From Zeaxanthinibacter enoshimensis (lineage in GTDB: Bacteria; Bacteroidota; Bacteroidia; Flavobacteriales; Flavobacteriaceae), in the NCBI RefSeq assembly GCF_004362865.1, contig NZ_SNYI01000001.1, positions 1,178,001 to 1,242,000 on the forward strand: a stretch of 64,000 bases of DNA. The letters are read 5' to 3'. A program made the position numbers and the translations under genes. Below the pieces are notes generated by a model. That model searched no databases, was not told the DNA's origin, and saw nothing but the letters and a program-made list of their open reading frames with translations. This document shows positions 25,242 through 33,291 of the stretch, piece by piece. How positions within the stretch are numbered: position 1 is the first letter of the stretch; every line of letters starts with the position of its first letter.

Positions 25242-26442
25242 GCTTCGGCAGGTCTATCACGTGCTCAGGTCCGTAAAACTTCAGTGCAACGAAGAATGCA
25301 ATAACCGAAAGGATCATCCCGATCATAAAAATGGTATACGTAAGTCGCAGCAACTTGTACTTCCTGTTTAATACCACTCCAAGGAAGTACAGGTCTTTTG
25401 TCAGGGAAGAATACACGTATTTCTGATCCTTGATCAGTTCCTGTATAGCCCATTCGTAATCCGGAAGCTTCATCTTGTGAAAGTTCCCGAAGAACAAGAG
25501 ATTTACTTTTTTCTTATCCACGTCTTCCTTGGTAAATTCCCCGCTGGTAACATTAGGTCGGGTAGCCAGTATAGAAAGTATCATGGAAGCCACGCTGAAC
25601 AATATAAATATGGCTGTCGGGTATATCAGGTAGTCGTTCTGCGGAGTATCCAGTTTCGGGATAAGGTTGGCCAGGACCAGCGAGATAATGATGGCATTCA
25701 CAGAAAGCAGGATATTGGCTTTGGTATCTGCAATGTCACTTAGCTTCAGGTGGTTCCTCATGGTAACCCTGAACATAGTCTGAATTCCCCGCTCCGGGCT
25801 GGCATTCTTGAATTTGGCTTTTAATTGTTCCTTTTTGGCCATTTTCTTACGCTTTTTCTTCGCCTTGACCAGCTTTCGAAGGTTCTTATCTTTTCTTTCC
25901 TGCCAGTTTTCTTTAGCATAATCGGTGTAGAAACGGTGTTCTGTACGGAACATTTTTATATTCTCGTCCCGCCATTCACTCGAGTTAAAATCCGCTATCC
26001 CCAGGAGAGAGAGTTCTTCCCTGAGCAGTTCTGACACTTCCAGGTAGTTTTTCTTTCCTATATGGGAAGAATCTGCATCACGCAGTATTTCCTCGTGCAG
26101 GTTACTGGGTTCATAGATACGTTTGGTTGCCCGGATCAGTTCACACACCTTATCGGTATCTTCTTTCGGGAAATTCTTCTTCTCAAGGAACTCCCTGGCT
26201 ATCTCACAACTGCTCTCTTCATGTTCCTCCGGACCTTTTACATAACCGGTGTCATGAAACCATGCCGCGAGCGTTATTACATCATTTTCTTTACCTTTTA
26301 TGTCATAATGATCCAGCATTTCTTTAGTATTTTTAACAACGCGCTGTGTATGCCGCAAGTTGTGATACAGGAATTTAGGATCTAACTGATCGGTAAGATA
26401 TTCCACAACAAAATCTTCAGCTTCTTGAATTAGGGTCGACAT
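25231..26442 (-). CDS. HD phosphohydrolase fused to a PycTM (Pycsar effector-type) membrane domain
   Basis: A 403-residue protein. Residues 20-150 hold an HD domain: His31 in HNLRHTQRV, His63-Asp64 in WFHDTGY, and the downstream Asp in RDADSSHIG, so metal-dependent phosphodiesterase activity is possible. A basic linker (KKKRKKMAKKEQLK, about 195-208) leads to a PycTM/DUF5706 domain with two membrane helices (about 245-290) and a third near the C-terminus, plus the segment LLFFGNFHKM typical of the family. PycTM is the effector domain of Pycsar anti-phage systems, opened by cyclic pyrimidines; the HD fusion may break down the signal. No PycC cyclase is adjacent, so defence use is unproven. The stop overlaps the GAF gene tail to tail. 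Confidence 0.85.
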   Translation of the reverse strand: MSTLIQEAEDFVVEYLTDQLDPKFLYHNLRHTQRVVKNTKEMLDHYDIKGKENDVITLAAWFHDTGYVKGPEEHEESSCEIAREFLEKKNFPKEDTDKVCELIRATKRIYEPSNLHEEILRDADSSHIGKKNYLEVSELLREELSLLGIADFNSSEWRDENIKMFRTEHRFYTDYAKENWQERKDKNLRKLVKAKKKRKKMAKKEQLKAKFKNASPERGIQTMFRVTMRNHLKLSDIADTKANILLSVNAIIISLVLANLIPKLDTPQNDYLIYPTAIFILFSVASMILSILATRPNVTSGEFTKEDVDKKKVNLLFFGNFHKMKLPDYEWAIQELIKDQKYVYSSLTKDLYFLGVVLNRKYKLLRLTYTIFMIGMILSVIAFFVALKFYGPEHVIDLPKPNP

Positions 26443-26499
26443 AGTGTTCTATAATTATTATATCCAAAGTACAAATTTTCAATTTTTAATTGAATCCTT

Positions 26500-29400
26500 A
26501 TGAAGAAACATTTAGCCCTAATATTGCTATTTCTGACCCTCACAGGTTGCGCTACCTACGAGGCTAAGTATGCTGATAAAAAAACGGCTAAAGACGTAAA
26601 GACTACAAAGGAATTATCTCATACCTTTTACCTGATCGGCGATGCCGGACTTTCCCCTATGGGCGGGATGAACCCCGCACTGAAGATCTTTAAGGACAAA
26701 GTCCAGCAAGCGGATACCAATAGCACCGCGATATTCCTCGGGGATAATATTTATCCCGCCGGCTTACCTGATCCGCAGGATTCGACCGTTGCATTCCTCA
26801 GGGCTAAGAACCACCTGGATGCCCAGTTAGCTACTGTTAAGGATTTTAAGGGAAGGGTGATCTTTATCCCCGGGAACCACGATTGGTATACAGAAGGTCT
26901 TATCGGGTTAAAAAGGCAGGAAGTATATGTTGAAGAACATATCAATCGCAAGGATGCTTTTGTGCCGGAGAATGGTTGTCCGCTGGAACTGGTTGAGATC
27001 AACGAAGATATCGTGGTGATTGCCCTGGATACGGAATGGTACCTGACCAACTGGGATTACCGCCCATCTATTAACGATGACTGCGAGATCAAGAGTCGGG
27101 AAAAATTTATGCAGGAACTGGAGAGCCTGATCAAGAAGAACGCCGGGAAAACGATTGTCATAGCCCAGCATCATCCAATTTTCAGTTATGGTCCACATGG
27201 GGGGCAATTTACCTTTAGTCAACAATTCTATCCCTCCTCCACGCGGGTGCCGTTGCCTATCCTGGGTTCCTTTGTAAACCTCTTCAGGAAAACTGCAGGA
27301 GCCTCGGTAGAAGATATGCATAACAAGCGGTACCGAGAACTCAGGAACCGTATTTTCACCCTGGCCCAGTTCGCAGAAAAAGTGATCATTACTTCTGGTC
27401 ACGAACACGCTTTGCAATATATCGTTGAGAGTAACGTGCCCCAGATCGTCAGTGGTTCCGGGGCCAAGAAGGGAGCGACAAATTTACTGAACGGCAGTAA
27501 ATTCACTACCGGACGGATGGGTTATGCCACCCTCGAGGTGTACACGGACGGATCTTCCAGGGTGCGGTTCTACGGGGTGGATGAATCCGATAAGGACAAG
27601 GAGGAATTCCTGTTTACAACAGGGGTGTTCCAGCGAGATACGACGGTAAACGAATACAAATTTCCCGATACCTTTCCTCAAACGGTCACCACCTCTATTT
27701 ATACGGAAGAAGAAGTTGAAAGATCCGCCTTCTTTAAACTGATCTGGGGTGAAAGATACCGGGAGTATTACGGGACCAAGGTTACGGTACCTACAGTGGA
27801 TATAGATACCCTTTATGGCGGACTGGAACCGGTGAGGAAAGGCGGAGGGAATCAATCCAAATCACTTCGCCTGAGACATTCCAGCGGTAAGGAATATGTT
27901 ATGCGGGCTATGAAGAAATCTGCAGAGCGCTACCTGCAGGCAATGGCTTTTAAAGACCAGTATATTATCGGGGAATTTGAAGAAACTTATACCGAAGGCC
28001 TGCTGGAGGATTTTTATACCGGGGCACATCCTTATGCGCCGTTTACCGTACCGGTGATGTCCGAGGCTATAGGCATCTACCATACGAATCCCGAACTCTA
28101 TTACGTACCAAAGCAACCTGCATTAGGTGATTTTAACGGCGAATTCGGGGACGAATTATATATGATAGAGGAACACGTTTCTGAAGGGCACACTGAACTG
28201 GAAAGTTTTGGTAAGGCCAAAGAGATCAAAAGCACCTATGATTTCCTGTCCAAGTTGCGGTCTGATGAAAAATATTATGTGGATACGGATATGTATATCA
28301 GGGCCCGGTTATTTGATATGGTCATCGGGGACTGGGACAGACACCAGGATCAGTGGCGCTGGGCAGAATTCAAATACAACGATAAAGACAGTATCGTATA
28401 CAGGCCCATTCCAAGAGACCGGGACCAGGTCTATTCTATCATGGGAGATGGATTACTGATGAGTATTACCACCAAGATTATCCCGCCGCTGAAACTGATG
28501 GAGGGATTCAGGGATAATATCAGGAACGTGAGGACTTTTAATTCCAATCCATATTCCCTGGATATGGCCTTATTGAACGGGACCGAACTGGACCAGTGGT
28601 TGCAACAGGTAGCGTTACTCCGTGAGAAGCTCACCCCGGAGGTGATAGACCGGTCTTTCCAGGAATTTCCTGAGGAGGTCAGTGACGAGACAGTTCCTAA
28701 AATCAAAGGTATATTGCTTTCCAGGTTATCTAAGCTGGAAAAGATCGCCAGGGATTATTACAAGGTTCTGAACAGAGCTCCGGTAATAATAGGAACTGAT
28801 AAGGACGATTGGTTCGAGATCACCGGGATGGAGGATCATAAGACCAGGATCAGAGCATACAGGATCATCAAGGGAGAAAAGAAGAAGATGTTCTATGATA
28901 AGGTCTTTGACTCCAGGCTGACGAGGGAATTATGGATCTACGGCCTCGATGACGATGATTATTTTGAAGCCAGGGGCGAGTCAGATAACCGCATAGATAT
29001 CAAGATCGTGGGAGGGAATGGTACAGACATCTATGATGTGCAGAACAGCTCTGGCATCACGGTGTATGACTATAAAACCAAAGAATACACATTTAAGAAT
29101 GTAAAAGGGGTAAAAGTGGTCCTGACGGATGATTACGAAACCAATACCTATGAGCCTCTCAAGCTTAATACTTCCTTTAACCAATTGATCCCGACAGTTG
29201 GTTTTAACCCGGATGACGGGGTCCGGATCGGACTTAACAATACCTACAGCCATTATGGTATCCGGCAGAATCCCTTTACCAACAGGCACGAGATCAATGC
29301 TGCCTTCTATTTTGCCACCAGTGGATTTGACCTTAAATACAAGGGAGAGTTTGCCAATATCTTCGGCAATTGGAATTTTGCCGTGAACGGTCACTTTACC

Positions 29401-30213
29401 AGCCCCAATTACAGCGTCAACTTCTTTGGGCTGGGTAATGGAACGCAGAATCCCGAAGACCAGTTCGGGATGGATTATAACAGGGTCCGCCTGAGAACGA
29501 TTTCCCTGGCACCGGCCATTGTATGGCGGGGTCCCTTGGGAGCGAGCCTGGATGTAAGGCTCTTTTACGAGGACATTAAAGTAGAAAATACTACAGATCG
29601 GTTTGTTAACCAGTTTTACGTGGAAAACGGGGAAGAGCTGGGCAAGAGCTTCCTGGGAACCTCTGCGAGGTATCATTACGAGAATGTGGACAGCGATGCT
29701 TTCCCAACCCTGGGAATGATGTCTGACCTGGAAGTCGGGTTCCGTGCAAATGCGGACGATTTGGGAACCAACTACGGTTATGTCGTGCCAAGCCTTGCAC
29801 TGGACCATAGGTTGATGGCAGACGGGACCCTGGTGCTGGCAGCCAAATGGAAAGCCCACTTTAATATCGGGAATGGATACGAGTTCTACCAAGGGGCAAG
29901 TCTTGGAGGTTCTGACGGCCTACGCGGATTACGGAACCAACGGTTCATAGGGAAAACTGCTTATTTCCAGAATACAGACCTGCGTTTGCGGCTGCGGAGG
30001 ATGAAGACCGGGATCTTACCGGTGTCATTAGGGATGTTCGCTGGTTACGATTACGGACGGGTATGGTACCCGGGAAGTACGGCAGGAAAATGGCACAATT
30101 CTTATGGAGGTGGGATATTCGCCAACGGGGCAGATGTATTTACCGGGAGGATATCTTTATTCTATGGAGGTGAAGGACCCCGGGTATCCTTTGGTATAGG
30201 ATTCGGGTTCTAA
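26500..30213 (+). CDS. Surface lipoprotein: metallophosphoesterase + kinase-like region + Omp85-like barrel
   Basis: A 1,237-residue protein with lipobox LTGC (Cys17). Phosphoesterase motifs are intact: IGDAG (Asp48), FLGDN, PGNHDW (residues 124-129), AQHHP (His224-225) and GHEH (300-303). The middle part (about 440-700) has the order of a protein-kinase-like or Fam20/HipA-like fold: VMRAMKK (Lys472/473, candidate beta-3 lysine), a Glu/His-rich hinge (MIEEHVSEG), the catalytic-loop pattern IGDWDRHQDQW (Asp613) and PIPRDRDQ (Asp640, Asp642). From about residue 890 it is a beta-barrel with the Omp85 motif GLRGLRNQRF and a C-terminal FGF. Its role is unknown; surface phosphate-ester cleavage is the safest guess. 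The kinase reading is inference from the pattern alone. Its stop overlaps the next gene by 4 bases. Confidence 0.82.
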   Translation: MKKHLALILLFLTLTGCATYEAKYADKKTAKDVKTTKELSHTFYLIGDAGLSPMGGMNPALKIFKDKVQQADTNSTAIFLGDNIYPAGLPDPQDSTVAFLRAKNHLDAQLATVKDFKGRVIFIPGNHDWYTEGLIGLKRQEVYVEEHINRKDAFVPENGCPLELVEINEDIVVIALDTEWYLTNWDYRPSINDDCEIKSREKFMQELESLIKKNAGKTIVIAQHHPIFSYGPHGGQFTFSQQFYPSSTRVPLPILGSFVNLFRKTAGASVEDMHNKRYRELRNRIFTLAQFAEKVIITSGHEHALQYIVESNVPQIVSGSGAKKGATNLLNGSKFTTGRMGYATLEVYTDGSSRVRFYGVDESDKDKEEFLFTTGVFQRDTTVNEYKFPDTFPQTVTTSIYTEEEVERSAFFKLIWGERYREYYGTKVTVPTVDIDTLYGGLEPVRKGGGNQSKSLRLRHSSGKEYVMRAMKKSAERYLQAMAFKDQYIIGEFEETYTEGLLEDFYTGAHPYAPFTVPVMSEAIGIYHTNPELYYVPKQPALGDFNGEFGDELYMIEEHVSEGHTELESFGKAKEIKSTYDFLSKLRSDEKYYVDTDMYIRARLFDMVIGDWDRHQDQWRWAEFKYNDKDSIVYRPIPRDRDQVYSIMGDGLLMSITTKIIPPLKLMEGFRDNIRNVRTFNSNPYSLDMALLNGTELDQWLQQVALLREKLTPEVIDRSFQEFPEEVSDETVPKIKGILLSRLSKLEKIARDYYKVLNRAPVIIGTDKDDWFEITGMEDHKTRIRAYRIIKGEKKKMFYDKVFDSRLTRELWIYGLDDDDYFEARGESDNRIDIKIVGGNGTDIYDVQNSSGITVYDYKTKEYTFKNVKGVKVVLTDDYETNTYEPLKLNTSFNQLIPTVGFNPDDGVRIGLNNTYSHYGIRQNPFTNRHEINAAFYFATSGFDLKYKGEFANIFGNWNFAVNGHFTSPNYSVNFFGLGNGTQNPEDQFGMDYNRVRLRTISLAPAIVWRGPLGASLDVRLFYEDIKVENTTDRFVNQFYVENGEELGKSFLGTSARYHYENVDSDAFPTLGMMSDLEVGFRANADDLGTNYGYVVPSLALDHRLMADGTLVLAAKWKAHFNIGNGYEFYQGASLGGSDGLRGLRNQRFIGKTAYFQNTDLRLRLRRMKTGILPVSLGMFAGYDYGRVWYPGSTAGKWHNSYGGGIFANGADVFTGRISLFYGGEGPRVSFGIGFGF

Positions 30214-31052
30214 GGCAGGGTGAATTCGTACAGGTTACCGCCAGAACCCGCTCTTTCCTCATCTGCCAGTAAAAGTGTCTTTCCGTCCTTAAAGCATAGG
30301 GATTCTAACTGGGTACTGGCCCCAAGGTCTATCATGTCCATCGCGCCCTCATCAAATGAATCCCCGGTAAAATCACTCAACACCCATAATTTTCCATATC
30401 CCAGCAGCACTAGTTTACTGCCGTCCGGGGAGAGGCTGGCAGCAGTGACCACGCATACCCTGCGGTCTTCGCAGAGTTGGAGAGATCCCACGAGTTCTGC
30501 TGTATACCTGCCGGGGGTAGAAGGAATCTTATAGATATAGGTCTTCCCATCAAATGGCTGCATCCTGTTCTTGGTGAGAACGTAAAGGTGCCGGTCTGCA
30601 TAGAATAAGGCCTCGCTGTCATGGGTATAACCTTCTTTGATGGTACTGTCCCAGGGGTACCTGAACTTAATTGTTTCTGCCGGGATCTTATCACCTTTTT
30701 CTACCGAGGGGTCCGGTAGTTTGTAGATGTTGAATTCCTGGCGGTCCAAACCGTTATTCCCGGTATCGGCGATATAGAGGTTGCCGGATTCATCCACCGT
30801 GAGATCTTCCCAATCTTCGTTATCAACATTGGTGACCTCGAAATTTTTGACCAGCTCCCCCCTGAAGTTCACCCGATAGAGATTATCGGCATTTCCGTGG
30901 TCTTCCACTACCCATATCCCATCCTTTCCTGCGGGAACAATACCTGAACATTCGTCCAATTTACCCGGGAGTGCCGTCACAAACTTAAGTTGCCCGTAAT
31001 TGGAGCAGCTTATCAGTAAGCTGAAGATGATATAATATCCTATTTTAATCAT
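30210..31052 (-). CDS. Lipoprotein, probable beta-propeller of SdiA-regulated/NHL type
   Basis: A 280-residue protein. ATG 31052 is preferred over GTG 31058 and gives a lipoprotein signal with lipobox LISC (Cys16). The mature part is built of repeats rich in the pattern of beta-propellers (DLTVDESGNLYIADTGNN, AASLSPDGSKLVLLGY, LESLCFKDGKTLLLADE), similar to SdiA-regulated or strictosidine-synthase-like six-bladed folds. The catalytic role is unknown. It is the last gene of the minus-strand operon that starts at 43218; it overlaps the gene before it by 8 bases and the plus-strand surface phosphatase by 4 bases. Confidence 0.72.
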   Translation of the reverse strand: MIKIGYYIIFSLLISCSNYGQLKFVTALPGKLDECSGIVPAGKDGIWVVEDHGNADNLYRVNFRGELVKNFEVTNVDNEDWEDLTVDESGNLYIADTGNNGLDRQEFNIYKLPDPSVEKGDKIPAETIKFRYPWDSTIKEGYTHDSEALFYADRHLYVLTKNRMQPFDGKTYIYKIPSTPGRYTAELVGSLQLCEDRRVCVVTAASLSPDGSKLVLLGYGKLWVLSDFTGDSFDEGAMDMIDLGASTQLESLCFKDGKTLLLADEERAGSGGNLYEFTLP

Positions 31053-31944
31053 TTTCACTCTTTAGTGGAAGGTAGATCTCCGCCGTCCATTCCAGTTCAT
31101 TCCCTCCCATGTTCGGATTGTTAAAAAATACTTCTATGGGCAGGCCGGTTGTTTCCAGTCCATTTTTCTTTGCATAATTCAGCAGGGCATACCACGCCCT
31201 GTCTGATGTCAGGTAATTGCCATTATAGACAGCTTTGATGGCCCTTATCCCAGGACGTTCAGTATAATGAATTTCCTGGTGAAGCGGCAGGGAATCGGTC
31301 TGCATTATAGGGTAGCAGAATTTAAAACTGATACTGTCTTTCTTCCTGTTCCACTGCTGTAATTCCACGTATGGCCTGCCATTCAGGGGAACTGAATCCG
31401 CTGCCATCACCTCGCTCAACAAAGGATAGTTTTTCATCATCCCGAACGCTTTCCCTATCTGGCTTGTCTCTAACTGGGTACAGGCGCTGAAAGTTGCCGG
31501 GAGTTCGGTGATCCCGGTAATCCGCACCCTGAATTTATCCAGGTGGTCATTGAGATATCGTGCAAAATCAGTGACCCGCTTCCGGGTTTCCTTTTCAAAC
31601 TGGGTATCGGAAAAAAGAATAGCTGCCCGGTCTTTAAAACTGCTGTCCGCCCCGGTGACATAGACCTGCACCAGGGATGTAGTGTCCGATTCTGGGGTGA
31701 TCTTCCAATGATACTCATGTTGGGTATCTCCTGCCGGCAGCTGCTGAACGATCTCGTAAAGATCCTGCTGAGCTGTTATCGCCGCATTCTCCTGGGTGGT
31801 ATTCCAGGTCTTCAGGGTCTGGTTGATGGTCCCCGCGTTCCCCCTGGTCTCAAATCGGACCAGGTAATCAAAAGGTTTCATGAAAAGGTACCAGCACAGG
31901 GCAAGGATCACAACCAACAGAAAAAGAAGCCCCAGTCTTTTCAT
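31045..31944 (-). CDS. Membrane-anchored SRPBCC + GyrI-like (AraC effector-binding fold) protein
   Basis: A 299-residue protein with an N-terminal membrane helix (LGLLFLLVVILALCWYLFM), then an SRPBCC-like ligand-binding domain (about 25-140; DYLVRFETRGNAGTINQTLK) and a GyrI-like effector-binding domain (about 145-295; LQQWNRKKDSISFKFCYPIM, FFNNPNMGGNELEWTAEIYLP). Both folds bind hydrophobic or amphiphilic small molecules. The start is an ATG 3 bases behind the haloperoxidase gene, so co-translation is likely. The ligand is unknown. Confidence 0.75.
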   Translation of the reverse strand: MKRLGLLFLLVVILALCWYLFMKPFDYLVRFETRGNAGTINQTLKTWNTTQENAAITAQQDLYEIVQQLPAGDTQHEYHWKITPESDTTSLVQVYVTGADSSFKDRAAILFSDTQFEKETRKRVTDFARYLNDHLDKFRVRITGITELPATFSACTQLETSQIGKAFGMMKNYPLLSEVMAADSVPLNGRPYVELQQWNRKKDSISFKFCYPIMQTDSLPLHQEIHYTERPGIRAIKAVYNGNYLTSDRAWYALLNYAKKNGLETTGLPIEVFFNNPNMGGNELEWTAEIYLPLKSEND

Positions 31945-31947
31945 TAA

Positions 31948-33291
31948 TTATTGTCCAGCTATTTGTGCTTCACCGGCCTTCATGTTCAATTTGTCAATTA
32001 CGAAACGCCCGAGGTCTCTTCCTTGTTCCACACCTACCTCTACGGCAGCCCTGTAGTGGATACCTCCGTACATACGGCTGATCGCTGCTTCATCGGCAGC
32101 TTCGTTAAAGGAATTGAATTTTCGCACCGGCAATCCATAAGCCAGTTCCGTGTCGTCCTCGAATGCGAAATTATCACCGAAGATTTCAGTGAGCACCGTT
32201 GCTGCAGCGCCTGACACTACGCTGTGACCACTGGGATATTCAGGAAATGGCGGAGTCTGTAATATAGGTTTCCAGGCATCATCGATATGCTGGTTGATCA
32301 GGGTCTCGGGGCGGATGAGGTTACTCCTGTATTTCTCGTCCCAACAACTAATAAAGGCATCGGCTATTGCCATTGAAGTTTTGGTGTAGGCGTAAAGGGT
32401 ATCCTCAAAATCCATCCCTGCCTTCCTGCTGGCTATTTTTGTGATCCCTATCCAGTGTGCCCCGGGGGTGATCTTTTTTGTTGCAAACATCAGGTGGCCC
32501 CGAGTCACGGATACATAAGGATTACAGTCCCAGAATTTGGCGATCTGTACTTCTTCTGTTTCATCCCCGTTCTCAGTGATTTCCTGGCTGATGTCGTATA
32601 CCTCCTTTAATTCCTTGTAGAACTGGCTGTCTTCCTCCATGGAATAATCCGGGGGCGGAGGGGGAGTGAACTGCTGTGCGGAATCGATCACAAAAGGCCT
32701 GATCTTGTTCCAATGGGGTTCTATACCATCCATGTAAGAAGGTGGGGTAGGCTGCCAACGGCCCGGCTCTTCTGTGTCTACAGTGAACTTAGGCATGGTG
32801 CGGGTCTGTTTGTAATTATCCTTATCCATCCAGGCAGCGATATGATCAACCACAGCCAAACCATAAGATCTGCTGGCTTCAAATTCTTCTTCATTAAGGT
32901 CACTCCAACGGTTGTAAAGACTATCCTGGTATTTTTCCATCCTGTCCTCGGAAAAGATAAGTTTTTTACTGAGCTCCATATGTGCGATCAGAGCAGCGAG
33001 TTCAGGGTTCACACCACCGGGATTCACAGGTTCCGGGATAGGTGATAAACCATCCAGCTGCCCTGAAAGAGATTTATATTCCGGGTTGCCCAGGGCAATG
33101 ATCTCGTATGCCGCGATATTGGGATACGCAAAGATCCTGCTCGCCACGGGAGGGGAGAAGATATCATGGATCATAATTTCTGTAACATGGTCGATTGCCC
33201 CATGGAGGTCGTCCGGGCTGATCTCGATAGGTTTTTTCTCTGTGCAGGCAAAGCAGAGGCTTAATGCCAGGAGGTAAATAATCTTTTTCAT
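31948..33291 (-). CDS. Vanadium-dependent haloperoxidase/PAP2-type lipoprotein
   Basis: A 447-residue exported protein with lipobox CFAC (Cys16). The vanadate/phosphate-binding residues fit the family exactly: Lys320 and Arg327 in KYRSNLIRPE, Ser354-Gly355-His356 in YPSGHS, and Arg406 and His412 in SRMYGGIHYR, with the family spacings of 7 and 6 residues. Such enzymes are either vanadium haloperoxidases oxidising bromide or iodide, or acid phosphatases; the bound ion cannot be told from sequence. Helical topology fits the soluble VHPO type. Its start overlaps the stop of the upstream CRTAC1-like gene by 4 bases (ATGA), and the SRPBCC gene follows after 3 bases. Confidence 0.88.
   Translation of the reverse strand: MKKIIYLLALSLCFACTEKKPIEISPDDLHGAIDHVTEIMIHDIFSPPVASRIFAYPNIAAYEIIALGNPEYKSLSGQLDGLSPIPEPVNPGGVNPELAALIAHMELSKKLIFSEDRMEKYQDSLYNRWSDLNEEEFEASRSYGLAVVDHIAAWMDKDNYKQTRTMPKFTVDTEEPGRWQPTPPSYMDGIEPHWNKIRPFVIDSAQQFTPPPPPDYSMEEDSQFYKELKEVYDISQEITENGDETEEVQIAKFWDCNPYVSVTRGHLMFATKKITPGAHWIGITKIASRKAGMDFEDTLYAYTKTSMAIADAFISCWDEKYRSNLIRPETLINQHIDDAWKPILQTPPFPEYPSGHSVVSGAAATVLTEIFGDNFAFEDDTELAYGLPVRKFNSFNEAADEAAISRMYGGIHYRAAVEVGVEQGRDLGRFVIDKLNMKAGEAQIAGQ

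Noticed and set aside
22869-26442. GAF gene plus HD-PycTM gene as a two-gene Pycsar pair
   Set aside because: They are convergent, overlap at the 3' ends and the GAF protein has no cyclase motifs. The usual cyclase-effector operon layout is absent.
28981-29892. Antisense open frame of 303 residues over the barrel part of the surface phosphatase
   Set aside because: It follows the codon bias of the real plus-strand gene and has no recognisable domain.
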